Source: Pricia mediterranea
GTDB taxonomy: Bacteria; Bacteroidota; Bacteroidia; Flavobacteriales; Flavobacteriaceae
DNA length: 64,000 bases
Direction: 5' to 3'
Assembly: GCF_032248455.1 (NCBI RefSeq)
Contig: NZ_JAVTTP010000001.1
Span: 3,222,501-3,286,500, forward strand
This document shows, in pieces, positions 16,441 through 24,878 of the stretch. Position 1 is the stretch's first letter. The number at the start of each line of letters is the position of its first letter. Made by a program: the position numbers and the translations under genes. The notes under the pieces were generated by a model. It worked only from the letters and a program-made list of their open reading frames with translations. It was not told where the DNA came from and made no database searches.

Positions 16441-18640
16441 TCGGCTTCCTGTCAAAGATGTTCTCTCCGATCTTTTGGTAGAATACTTCGGGCTTAAAGG
16501 GCTTGGTGACCACATCGTTGCAGCCTGCGGCGTAGAAACTTTCCAGGCTGTCGTCTAAAGAGATTGCCGTTAAGGCGATAATAGGGGTAAAACTGTCGAA
16601 TTTTCTGATCTCGATGGTGGCTTCCACTCCGCCGATACCGGGCATATGTATGTCCATTAAAATAGCGTCGTATGCGTTCTCACGTGCCATTTCGATAGCC
16701 TCCCCACCATGGTTGGCGATATCGCTGGTGATTCCTTTTTTTGTCAACATCTTTTTGGTGATGACCTGATTGATCTTGTTATCTTCAACGATAAGCAGGT
16801 GGAGGGCTTCGAAGTTGTATTCCTTATCGGCCATCTCGAAAGGTACATCGTCGATGATACTGTCCTTGCTCTTGACTTTCAGCTCAAAGAAGAACGAGCT
16901 GCCCTCGCCGAGCTCACTTTCTAACTGGATCTTACTGTCAAAGAGGCCTAGAAGGCTTCTAACAATGGTCAGTCCCAGACCGGATCCGCCGTATTCGCGG
17001 TTGATTTCAATGGAACCCTGTTCGAATCCATCGAAAATGTTTTCTTGTTGCTCCTTTGAAATGCCGATACCCGTATCGCGTACCTCAAAATAAAGAATGA
17101 CGTCTTCCTCCACTTTTTTCATCAACTTGGCGATGACCGTAACCTTACCGTTTTTGGTAAACTTTAAGGCGTTGCCGACCAGGTTCATGAATATTTGGGA
17201 CAGTTTGATGGGATCGCTCATCAAATGGCTTGGAATGTGGTCGTCGTATTCCAATACGATTTCCGTATGGTTTCTCTCTGCGGTGGATTGTAGCGAGTCA
17301 AGGGTTTCCTCGAGTATTTTTTTCAGGTTAAATTCAATGTTAAGCGTCTCGAGCTTGTCCGCATCTATTTTATTGATCTGTAGAATGTCATTGATAAAGT
17401 TCAAAAGATAGTCTCCCGAAAACTTTAAGGATTTGAGATGTTTCTTTTGGCTCTCGTTCGGATTTTCTTCGAGTAAAAGGTGGGTAAGCCCCGTAACGGC
17501 ATAGAGAGGGGTACGGAGCTCATGGCTTACGGTGGAAAGGAAGTTGGTTTTGGCCTGCATCGCGCTGACGGCGGAATCCCTAGCGGCTTTTAGTTCATTG
17601 TTTTTGGTTTGCAGCAACGCATTGGTCTTTAATTTTATTTGGTTGTTTCGAAACAGCGAAATTGCCAGCAGGGTGATAATGGTCAACATGGCCGCAGTCA
17701 GTATTGCCGCGATATCGGATTGGTTCTTCGAGGCGTTCAGTTCCTCGATTTTTTGTTCCTGCCGCTTGATTTCATCGCCCATGAAAGCAAATTGAATCTT
17801 TTCGGCGGTCTTGGTCTCGGTCTGTAGTTTGGCGATGTTGAAAATCGAGTCCTGTATGCGAAGCAGGTTCTTATTGTTCGCCAAGGCTTGCTGATATTGC
17901 TCCGTGATGGTATATACATCGGTCAACAAGGTATTCGCCTCAATGATTTCCCTAAAAAATTCGTTTTCCGTGGCTAATTTGAGGGCGCTCTCCCCGTTCA
18001 ATGCACTCTCCTTATAGTTCTTTTTCTCCAATTCTAAATGCGCCATCCCCAAGTAGGCTTTGGTGGCCAGATATTCGCTCTCGTAAAGATCGGTATTGAT
18101 AATGAGGGAATTGAAGTTTTTGGAAGCGTCATCATATTTCTCCAGCTCGAGGTAGATCAAGCCTTCGACAAGTAGGATGTTATTGAAAAAGTTACGGTCG
18201 TTATTGAGTTGCCGGGCTTCATTAATCCTCGAGATGGCCTGGAAGTTTCTGCCACTCCGAAATGCCAAAAGCGCTTCTATATATTTATCGACGGCGTTTC
18301 CGTACGGATATTCGGTAGTTTTCAACAAGTTTTTCGCCCTATCCGAGAACAATAGGGTGGACTCTTCCCTGTTTAATTTGAGATAGACCAAGGCTGTTTT
18401 TTGATAGCTGTCGATCAGCGACTTTACGTCGTCCGTGGCCTCGGCGACCTGCACCGCTTTTTCGAGGGATTTAAGGGCAAGATCGGTCTTGTCCTTATTG
18501 GCGAAGATTCGTGCGGCTTCAATGTAGGTCTGTGCCTCTTTGGGAGGAATGCTGTCCTGCCCCAGGACCCCTAATGATGTGAAAAGTAACATCGTAAGAA
18601 GCCAGAGGCGATAGAATCGGATGTGTACGGGATGTTTCAC
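16424..18640 (-). CDS. Hybrid sensor histidine kinase with periplasmic TPR domain and receiver
   Basis: Order of parts: signal peptide (about 1-28), tetratricopeptide-like helical repeats (about 35-265), a short coiled coil, one membrane helix (about 311-330), HisKA with the phospho-accepting H373 in STVSHELRTPLY, HATPase with the N box MNLVGNALKF and G boxes DTGIGIS and GSGLGLTIV, and a C-terminal receiver with phospho-acceptor D663 in AILMDIHMPGIGG. The lone receiver could pass phosphate to an unseen histidine phosphotransferase or act in feedback. TPR-sensing kinases of this layout are common in Bacteroidota. The signal is unknown. No partner regulator adjoins it; lipA is the next upstream gene at 57 nt. 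Confidence 0.93.
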   Translation of the reverse strand: MKHPVHIRFYRLWLLTMLLFTSLGVLGQDSIPPKEAQTYIEAARIFANKDKTDLALKSLEKAVQVAEATDDVKSLIDSYQKTALVYLKLNREESTLLFSDRAKNLLKTTEYPYGNAVDKYIEALLAFRSGRNFQAISRINEARQLNNDRNFFNNILLVEGLIYLELEKYDDASKNFNSLIINTDLYESEYLATKAYLGMAHLELEKKNYKESALNGESALKLATENEFFREIIEANTLLTDVYTITEQYQQALANNKNLLRIQDSIFNIAKLQTETKTAEKIQFAFMGDEIKRQEQKIEELNASKNQSDIAAILTAAMLTIITLLAISLFRNNQIKLKTNALLQTKNNELKAARDSAVSAMQAKTNFLSTVSHELRTPLYAVTGLTHLLLEENPNESQKKHLKSLKFSGDYLLNFINDILQINKIDADKLETLNIEFNLKKILEETLDSLQSTAERNHTEIVLEYDDHIPSHLMSDPIKLSQIFMNLVGNALKFTKNGKVTVIAKLMKKVEEDVILYFEVRDTGIGISKEQQENIFDGFEQGSIEINREYGGSGLGLTIVRSLLGLFDSKIQLESELGEGSSFFFELKVKSKDSIIDDVPFEMADKEYNFEALHLLIVEDNKINQVITKKMLTKKGITSDIANHGGEAIEMARENAYDAILMDIHMPGIGGVEATIEIRKFDSFTPIIALTAISLDDSLESFYAAGCNDVVTKPFKPEVFYQKIGENIFDRKPIKTAT

Positions 18641-18697
18641 CTATATGTATGGGTCATCTATGATAAACGTCCTAGAATACTTTCTATTGTTTAGAGA

Positions 18698-19573
18698 CTA
18701 GTCAATATGCTTATGCGCCTTGTAGGATGATCGGACCAAGGCGCCACTTTCGACGTGCCGGAACCCCATGTCGAGTCCAATAGCTTCATATTTCTTAAAC
18801 TGTTCCGGTACGATGAACTCCTTGACCGGCAAGTGTTTTTTCGAGGGTTGTAGGTACTGGCCTATGGTAATGACATCAACATTTGCGGCGCGAAGGTCCC
18901 TCATGGTCTGCAATACTTCTTCCTCACGTTCCCCAAGTCCCAGCATGATACCCGATTTTGTGCGATTGGCACCCTTGTCGTGCAAATAGCGCAATACGTT
19001 CAGGCTACGCTCGTATTTGGCCTGTATGCGTACTTCCCGGGTCAGTCTTTTAACCGTTTCCATGTTGTGGGAAACCACTTCGGGGGCGACTTCGATAATT
19101 CGATCTAGATGTCTTTCGATGCCCTGAAAGTCGGGAATCAAAGTTTCCAAGGTAGTTTTCGGATTCATTCTTCGGATGGCCTTGACGGTCTCGGCCCAAA
19201 TAATCGACCCCATATCCTTTAAATCGTCGCGATCAACGGAGGTCACCACGGCATGCTTGATATCCATGATCTTAATGGACCGGGCCACTTTTTCGGGCTC
19301 TGCCCAGTCTACGCTCGACGGTCGTCCGGTCTGGACCCCGCAGAATCCGCAGGAACGGGTACAAACATTGCCCAAAATCATAAATGTGGCCGTGCCCTCG
19401 CCCCAGCACTCGCCCATATTGGGGCAGCTGCCGGAGGTGCAAATGGTATGCAGGTCGTATTTATCGACCAAACTTCGAAGTTGGGTATATTTCTTACCGG
19501 TCGGAAGTTTGACGCGTAACCATTTGGGCTTTCCTTTAGCGGGGGTAGTTCTTTCGAGGGTTTCCGTGCTCAT
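18698..19573 (-). CDS. lipA: Lipoyl synthase
   Basis: This radical SAM enzyme inserts two sulfur atoms into protein-bound octanoyl groups, making the lipoyl cofactor of 2-oxo acid dehydrogenases and the glycine cleavage system. It has both clusters: the auxiliary-cluster motif [13 protein letters not shown] and the radical-SAM motif [10 protein letters not shown] (CxxxCxxC). The C-terminal RSSY serine that ligates the auxiliary cluster is present in [13 protein letters not shown]. The start at 19573 ([14 protein letters not shown]) gives 291 residues; the reading frame is open 35 codons further but a -7 element lies between. Confidence 0.97.
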   Translation of the reverse strand: MSTETLERTTPAKGKPKWLRVKLPTGKKYTQLRSLVDKYDLHTICTSGSCPNMGECWGEGTATFMILGNVCTRSCGFCGVQTGRPSSVDWAEPEKVARSIKIMDIKHAVVTSVDRDDLKDMGSIIWAETVKAIRRMNPKTTLETLIPDFQGIERHLDRIIEVAPEVVSHNMETVKRLTREVRIQAKYERSLNVLRYLHDKGANRTKSGIMLGLGEREEEVLQTMRDLRAANVDVITIGQYLQPSKKHLPVKEFIVPEQFKKYEAIGLDMGFRHVESGALVRSSYKAHKHID

Positions 19574-19593
19574 ACGATAGTACAGTTTTACTA

Positions 19594-19601
19594 CAAATAT
19601 A
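19594..19601 (-). promoter_or_regulatory. Predicted -7 element of lipA
   Basis: The minus strand reads TATATTTG, 20 nt before the ATG at 19573. It rules against the longer in-frame starts up to 19678. Confidence 0.5.
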
Positions 19602-19853
19602 CGGATTTCAAAAAGTTGGGAAAACGACGAAGCTATAGTTGTGGCAACTTTTGCGACGATGAGGCGCAATGCATGCAATTATGCCTTGTTGCGTCTCTGT
19701 GTTTTAATTGGTAGGGTTTATGATGATGCTGGTCCGGACTTTGAAATAAGAGGCCAAGGCGAAATATTGAACGCCCCGTTGGGCGCAGTTTGCAAAAACG
19801 GCCAACCTAAAACTGCATGACAGTGCCCCTGGACATTGTTCAGCACCTACTGC

Positions 19854-20408
19854 TCATTTCCCATCTTTAATAATTTCTGCCAATAATTTTCTGGCCCGGA
19901 GCAGTTTGACCTTGACATTGTTGATGGGCTCGTGAAGTTCGTTTGCAATTTCGGCATAGCTCAGCTCCTTAAAATAGCGTAAATTTATCATTTCTTGGTA
20001 CCGGGGTTTTAGTTTTTTGATGTGCTGCAAGAGCTGGGCCAAGTTTTGTTCGTTGATGAGTCGATCTTCCGCGGAGGGCGCATCGTCAAGAACTTTAACG
20101 ACCGCTTCTTGGTTTTCGCCAGTTTCCAAATTTCTTTTTCGTTTCCGGATAAGGTCGATGTGGATGTTCCTTGAAATGGTAATGAGCCAAGTCATGAACT
20201 CGTGTGAACTATTGTAAGTATGTAGCTTGTCAAAAGCTTTCGCGAAGGTTTGGATGGTAATGTCCTCGGCATCGTTTTCATTCTCGGTACGTTTGAGCTG
20301 AAACCCGTAAACCCCGCTCCAAAATGTATCCAACAACGTATTGAAGGCCCTTTGGTTTCCCGCAAGTGCCTTTTGTATGGTATCTTGGGTGTCGTCGGTT
20401 TCTCCCAA
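19854..20408 (-). CDS. ECF-type RNA polymerase sigma factor
   Basis: This is a sigma-70 family regulator of the extracytoplasmic function group. Sigma region 2 covers about residues 15-85 with ENDAEDITIQTFAKAFDKL and FMTWLITISRNIHIDLIRK. Region 4 is near the C-terminus with LSYAEIANELHEPINNVKV, a helix-turn-helix that reads -35 elements. Length is 184 residues. The start appears to be TTG at 20408, since no ATG fits the frame nearby. No anti-sigma gene adjoins it directly; a small membrane protein gene lies 111 nt upstream on the same strand and could be its partner. The target genes are unknown. Confidence 0.9.
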   Translation of the reverse strand: MGETDDTQDTIQKALAGNQRAFNTLLDTFWSGVYGFQLKRTENENDAEDITIQTFAKAFDKLHTYNSSHEFMTWLITISRNIHIDLIRKRKRNLETGENQEAVVKVLDDAPSAEDRLINEQNLAQLLQHIKKLKPRYQEMINLRYFKELSYAEIANELHEPINNVKVKLLRARKLLAEIIKDGK

Positions 20409-20519
20409 AGGATAATAATATTTGTAAATACAGCTGTGCCAAAGTGCGGACGGGACAAAGGCGGATTTATCGGTGTTGAGGACTAAGTTATAGCACTAGA
20501 TCTAGGTACAGGGATTCCG

Positions 20520-20738
20520 CTAGTTGTAAGAGGGCAATTCCCCTTCGGGCTCTTTTCTACAGTCCTGTTCATCGGGAAGTTTCCCGCACATGCCACATGC
20601 CTCCCCATCTTGGTTAAGAAAGGGACTCTGACTGGCACAGGTGCCGGCGAACTTGCCGTCTTTTTTTGACCAGATCTTAATGGCGATACCTGCAAAAGCT
20701 AGCGCTAACAGCGCGATGGTCAATAGTATCAGTTTCAT
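20520..20738 (-). CDS. Small single-pass membrane protein with conserved cysteines
   Basis: The 72-residue product has one hydrophobic N-terminal helix (about residues 2-22), a short basic stretch KIWSKKDG, and then a cysteine-rich outer part with ACGMCGKLPDEQDC and an earlier GTCASQSPF. The pattern matches a small Flavobacteriaceae protein usually annotated only as membrane or secreted. CxxC-type spacing suggests metal binding or disulfides outside the membrane, but no function is known. It lies between two sigma-factor genes on the same strand, downstream of the anti-sigma gene's terminator. Confidence 0.75.
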   Translation of the reverse strand: MKLILLTIALLALAFAGIAIKIWSKKDGKFAGTCASQSPFLNQDGEACGMCGKLPDEQDCRKEPEGELPSYN

Positions 20739-20769
20739 GCTGCGATTTTACACAAAGATACAAAATAAT

Positions 20770-20793
20770 GCCCCGCAAGCGAAGCTGCGGGGC
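20770..20793 (-). terminator. Rho-independent terminator after the anti-sigma gene
   Basis: GCCCCGCA (20770-20777) pairs with TGCGGGGC (20786-20793) with a short inner GC-GAA-GC loop. On the minus strand it is followed by ATTATTTTG, and it lies 27 nt after the anti-sigma stop. Confidence 0.75.
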
Positions 20794-20819
20794 TTAAAAA
20801 ATACCTAAGGATAGGAGGT

Positions 20820-21575
20820 CTAGTACGAGATGTTAGCCACGATATTCTCAACGGTCGGGCGATCGTTGCCTCCTTCCGGTTCAATAGTGATGTAACCGAC
20901 GGCGTTGTCGGAGTAGGGCAGCGCCAGCAATTTTTGTTCCGCCTCTCGAATGATGCCCAAGTTTAGCATTTCTCCGTTGACCTCGGCCCACATTTGATAA
21001 CACTGGTCTTCGGGCAAATATGGCAAGCTGCTTACGTTGAGGTAAGATAGCTTTTTGACTGGGTTTACATAGGCCACTGCCTTGAGTTCTTTTGCTTTTT
21101 TGTTGCCGGTGACCTCGTATTTTTTCGTCTCTGGATTCTGCAGTACGATAAACTGATTTCTAACATCCTCCAGCTGTTCGCGCATTTCATCCTGTCGGGC
21201 ATCGGTATTCGTGTTGACTATGGTGTGTTTCTCCAGTAAGGCCTCCTCGTCTTGGCTCCAGATGAAATAGGAGGCCCCGGCGGAAACCATAAGGGCAAAA
21301 CTAGCGGCAATTGCAAATTTCGCGAACCTGCCCGTGCCTTTTTTCTCGTTCCGGATACTATCCATGATTCGGCTCTCGAGACCGTCGGGCACGTCAACGG
21401 CGTGCAATCTGGCAAAAGCCTCCAGGTTTTCCTGTAGGTCGTCGTAGGCCTTTTTGATCTCCGGATACGTTGAAATGTATCTTTCCACCTGCAGGGTTTC
21501 CTCATGGGTCGCAGTACCCATCAGGTATTTCTCCAACAAATCGGAATCCAGGATCGTTCGTACGTTCTCTTTCAT
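20820..21575 (-). CDS. Anti-sigma factor, RskA-like
   Basis: The 251-residue protein starts with a helical anti-sigma domain (about residues 8-60, LLEKYLMGTATHEETLQVER), then one membrane helix (about 84-104, FAIAASFALMVSAGASYFIW), a short coiled coil, and a C-terminal RskA-type domain (about 150-251) with the signature LPEDQCYQMWAEVNGEM. It should hold the cognate sigma factor at the inner membrane and release it on a periplasmic signal. It lies 99 nt downstream of the ECF sigma gene at 21675-22253 on the same strand, the usual sigma/anti-sigma order. The zinc-binding HxxxCxxC motif of other anti-sigma factors is absent. Confidence 0.92.
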   Translation of the reverse strand: MKENVRTILDSDLLEKYLMGTATHEETLQVERYISTYPEIKKAYDDLQENLEAFARLHAVDVPDGLESRIMDSIRNEKKGTGRFAKFAIAASFALMVSAGASYFIWSQDEEALLEKHTIVNTNTDARQDEMREQLEDVRNQFIVLQNPETKKYEVTGNKKAKELKAVAYVNPVKKLSYLNVSSLPYLPEDQCYQMWAEVNGEMLNLGIIREAEQKLLALPYSDNAVGYITIEPEGGNDRPTVENIVANISY

Positions 21576-21674
21576 CGTGCTTTATTTTGATTTTGATGTA
21601 AAATCCATCCGTTTACCATCGAAAACTGAAGGTCCACTAAGATCCCGGTTGGTGAACGGGATTGACGAAGACCG

Positions 21675-22253
21675 CTAAGACGGTATGAGGTGTGCTAGGT
21701 TCAGGGTCAGGATCAATAATAAGGTCGGGCCGTAAATTTTTCTGAGTTCCCTCAGTCCGATTTTCAATCTTGATTTGATAGTGCCCAAGGGAATGTCGAG
21801 TTCATCACTTGCTTCCTGTTGTGTCATGCCTTGAAAAAAAAGGGCGTCCAGCACGATTTGGTACTTCGACTCTATCTTGTCCAAATTCTCACGAAGGTCC
21901 ATAAACTCGGGCCTTGTACTATTGATACCTAGATTATATACGTCTGAAACGTCTATTTGGATCTCTTTATCGCTTTTTGTTTTAACGCTTCTCAGTTTGT
22001 CGATGGCAGTATTTCGGGTTATGCGGAAAAGCCAGGTAAACAATTTCGCCTTCGAGGCGTCATAGGTATCCGATTTTTTCCAGATTTTAACAAAGCTCTC
22101 CTGCAGTACATCCTGTGCCAGCTCTTCATCGCGAAGCACTTTATGGGCCACGCCCAACAGTGTACCGCCGTAGTACTCGTATAGCAAGGAAATCGCTTTT
22201 TCATCGCGTTCTTGAAGTAGTTCAACAATCTGTTTTTCAAGTAACGTGCTCAT
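21675..22253 (-). CDS. ECF-type sigma factor paired with the RskA-like anti-sigma factor
   Basis: This is an extracytoplasmic function sigma factor. Region 2 (about residues 20-90) contains LAQDVLQESFVKIWKK and FTWLFRITRNTAIDKLR. Region 4 (about 125-180) contains FFQGMTQQEASDELDIPL and GTIKSRLKIGLRELRK. Together with the RskA-like gene just downstream it resembles the SigK/RskA pairs that respond to envelope or redox stress. The last 15 residues (TLLLILTLNLAHLIPS) are unusually hydrophobic for a sigma factor. Length is 192 residues from the ATG at 22253. Confidence 0.92.
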   Translation of the reverse strand: MSTLLEKQIVELLQERDEKAISLLYEYYGGTLLGVAHKVLRDEELAQDVLQESFVKIWKKSDTYDASKAKLFTWLFRITRNTAIDKLRSVKTKSDKEIQIDVSDVYNLGINSTRPEFMDLRENLDKIESKYQIVLDALFFQGMTQQEASDELDIPLGTIKSRLKIGLRELRKIYGPTLLLILTLNLAHLIPS

Positions 22254-22336
22254 GATGGAGGTAGGTCTCAGAACGGGTTTTTAAAAAAATAGGCATCGGG
22301 GGCATCCGAAATGATCTTTTACTTCGTATATGTAAA

Positions 22337-22372
22337 AACGCCAACGGTTTAAATTGAATAATTGATGGCGTT
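22337..22372 (-). terminator. Probable terminator after murB
   Basis: AACGCCA and TGGCGTT (22337-22343 and 22366-22372) form a 7-bp stem around a 22-nt AT-rich loop. On the minus strand the stem runs into TTTTTAC. It lies 58 nt after the murB stop. Confidence 0.5.
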
Positions 22373-22429
22373 ACTTCTAAAATAGTATAGTATAAATGTG
22401 CAACTGGTAACTGTACATTTAGTTTTTGG

Positions 22430-23518
22430 TTAGTTTGGTTTGGTATAACCCTCGTTGCTATCGGCCGCGGGGGTTATTTTTTTTCGGCCCTTAAGTAGGG
22501 AAGGTCGGATGATATTGACCTCGGGCTCGATACGGATGCCGAAATGTTTCTCGACCTTATCCATAATTTTGAACGCCAAATTCAAGATATCATCTCCCGT
22601 GGCCTGACCGTGGTTGACCAAGACCAAGGCTTGATTTTTATGAACGCCCGCATCGCCAAACCGCTTTCCCTTAAAACCAGCCTGTTCGATCAGCCAACCA
22701 GCGGGTATCTTATAAGCGTTCTCCGTAATTTTATAAAACGGTGCTTCGGGATAGTCTTTTGTAAATGTATGGAATTCACGGGCGGATATGACGGGGTTTT
22801 TAAAAAAACTGCCGCTGTTGCCCAAGACTTTGGGGTCGGGAAGTTTGCTTTGTCGGATGGCGATTACGGCATTGGAAATATCCTTAATATTCGGGTCGGA
22901 AATCCCTTTCTTTTTTAGTTCTTCCTCTATTGCCCCATAGGATGTATTACGGCGGTGATCGTGTTTTGTCAATTGAAGCCTGATCGAGGTGATGATATAC
23001 ATCCCTTTTCCTTCACGCTTAAAATAGGAATCGCGGTAGCCGAACTGACAGTCTTCTTTTGTAAAGGTCCTGGTCGATTGATCGGCTATGTTCATGGCCT
23101 CACAGCTCACAAAGGTATCCTGCAGTTCTACCCCGTAGGCCCCGATATTCTGAATGGGCGCCGTTCCCGTGTTTCCGGGGATGAGGGACATATTTTCAAG
23201 TCCCCCATATCCTTTTTCCAAGGTCCATAGCACCAAGTCGTGCCAATTTTCGCCGGCCATGGCCCTTATGGTGACGTGTCCGTCAACTTCATCGACGATC
23301 TCGATGCCCTTGATGTTGATATGCAAGACCAGTGCGTCGAGGTCATCGGTTATGAGCATATTGCTGCCCCCGCTGAGGATGAATTTCTCTGGATATTCCC
23401 CAAGCCGAAGGGCCTGTCTCAGCTCTTCGACCGTATTAACTTCCAAGAAATACCTGGCCTTTGCGGCAATGCCGAAGGTGTTGTACGGTTTGAGGGATAT
23501 GTTCTTTTGGATGTTCAT
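22430..23518 (-). CDS. murB: UDP-N-acetylenolpyruvoylglucosamine reductase
   Basis: This FAD- and NADPH-dependent enzyme reduces UDP-GlcNAc-enolpyruvate to UDP-MurNAc, the second committed step of peptidoglycan synthesis. It has the N-terminal SLKPYNTFGIAAKARYF, the FAD-binding ILSGGSNMLITDD, the catalytic serine in GNSGSFFKNPV and the C-terminal glutamate in EPEVNIIRP. It is the type I (E. coli-like) form; 362 residues includes a basic tail of about 20 residues beyond the usual end. It is the second gene after the aminotransferase, with a 39-nt gap, and both are probably on one mRNA. Confidence 0.96.
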   Translation of the reverse strand: MNIQKNISLKPYNTFGIAAKARYFLEVNTVEELRQALRLGEYPEKFILSGGSNMLITDDLDALVLHINIKGIEIVDEVDGHVTIRAMAGENWHDLVLWTLEKGYGGLENMSLIPGNTGTAPIQNIGAYGVELQDTFVSCEAMNIADQSTRTFTKEDCQFGYRDSYFKREGKGMYIITSIRLQLTKHDHRRNTSYGAIEEELKKKGISDPNIKDISNAVIAIRQSKLPDPKVLGNSGSFFKNPVISAREFHTFTKDYPEAPFYKITENAYKIPAGWLIEQAGFKGKRFGDAGVHKNQALVLVNHGQATGDDILNLAFKIMDKVEKHFGIRIEPEVNIIRPSLLKGRKKITPAADSNEGYTKPN

Positions 23519-23557
23519 CGGGCCATTGTCTACCGAACGGATGAACCAAGTCTGGGT

Positions 23558-24754
23558 CTATCCGTTATGAGTATAACTGTTTAAGGCTTCCTTTAGTATG
23601 TACACGGCCCTCTTTAGGCTTTCCTTATCCAGAACATACGCGATTCGCACTTGGCTGTGGCCGTATCCGGAAGAACTATAGAAGCCCGCAGCGGGGGCAA
23701 CCATCACGGTTTCGCCATCCAACCTGTATTCTTCGAGCAGCCACTTTGCGAAGTGGTCGGCATCGTCAATGGGCAGCTCGGCAATACAATAGAATGCCCC
23801 TTGGGGATTTCCTATTTTGACCCCATCTATTTTCTGGAGTTCTTCGACAAGCAGGTTCCTGCGTTCGGTGTATTCTTCCTTTACGTCGTCGAAATAACGC
23901 TGCGGGGTGTCCAGGGCCGCTTCACTCGCCATTTGGGCAAAGGTGGGGGGAGACAATCGGGCCTGTGCGAATTTCAGGGCAGTCTTGATGATCTGCTTGT
24001 TCCGGGTCACCATACAGCCGATGCGCGCCCCACACATACTATATCTTTTGGAAACGGAATCGACCATGATCGCATTATCATCAAGACCCTCTTCCTGTAA
24101 AATGGAGTAGTGCTGGCGGCCGTCGTAGGCAAATTCGCGGTACACCTCGTCGGCCACTAAAAATAGGTCGTGTTTTTTCACGATGGCGGCCAGTTTTTTG
24201 ATTTCCTCCTTCGTATACAAATATCCCGTGGGATTGCCGGGGTTACAGATCAACACGGCCCTGGTCTTGGGCGTGATCAATTTTTCGAACTGCTCGATGG
24301 GGGGAAGGGCAAAATTGTCGTCTATATGGGAGGTGACGGGCACTACATTGACCCCTGCCGCCGTTGCAAAACCGTTGTAATTGGCGTAAAAAGGTTCGGG
24401 AATTATGATCTCTTCGTCGGCATCCATAATACTGCCCATGGTAAAGGCCAGTGCCTCGGAGCCTCCGGTGGTTATAATGATATCTTCCGCTTTGACGTGA
24501 ATATCGTTATCGGCATAGTACCCCGCCAATTTTTCACGGTATTCTTCGGAACCTTCAGAACGGCTGTATTCAAGTACTTCCAGGGTGTGGTTCCTCACCG
24601 CGTCCAAGGCGACCTTTGGCGTTTTGATATCCGGTTGGCCGATGTTCAGATGGATGACGCGGACCCCCTCCTTTTTTGCCTTTTCGGCGTAGGGCACCAA
24701 TTTACGGATAGGGGATTGGGGCATGGAGCGCCCTTTTTGTGATACTGCTGGCAT
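23558..24754 (-). CDS. PLP-dependent class I/II aminotransferase
   Basis: The protein is a fold-type I aminotransferase of the aspartate aminotransferase superfamily. Key features are VIHLNIGQPDIKTP at about residue 33, the cofactor-binding TTGGSEALAF, NPGNPTGYLY with the conserved Asn, ADEVYREF, and the Schiff-base lysine K236 in SVSKRYSMCGARIGC, followed by the arginine that binds the substrate carboxylate. Length is 398 residues. Substrate could be aspartate, aromatic or another amino acid and is not settled by sequence. It leads a short operon with murB, without any clear metabolic link. Confidence 0.92.
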   Translation of the reverse strand: MPAVSQKGRSMPQSPIRKLVPYAEKAKKEGVRVIHLNIGQPDIKTPKVALDAVRNHTLEVLEYSRSEGSEEYREKLAGYYADNDIHVKAEDIIITTGGSEALAFTMGSIMDADEEIIIPEPFYANYNGFATAAGVNVVPVTSHIDDNFALPPIEQFEKLITPKTRAVLICNPGNPTGYLYTKEEIKKLAAIVKKHDLFLVADEVYREFAYDGRQHYSILQEEGLDDNAIMVDSVSKRYSMCGARIGCMVTRNKQIIKTALKFAQARLSPPTFAQMASEAALDTPQRYFDDVKEEYTERRNLLVEELQKIDGVKIGNPQGAFYCIAELPIDDADHFAKWLLEEYRLDGETVMVAPAAGFYSSSGYGHSQVRIAYVLDKESLKRAVYILKEALNSYTHNG

Positions 24755-24878
24755 AGCGATTTGTGTTTATGCAAAAATCGGAAAAGCTAGTGGGGGAAAA
24801 AAGTTTATTAGTTTATTTGTGTAGAATGTTAAAAGCGGGCGGGCAAAGCGAAAATGTTGTATCTTAAACACGGGTAAT

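Noticed and set aside
24170-24742. 190-codon plus-strand frame opposite the aminotransferase gene
   Set aside because: Antisense to a clear PLP enzyme and without recognisable domains; treated as a shadow.
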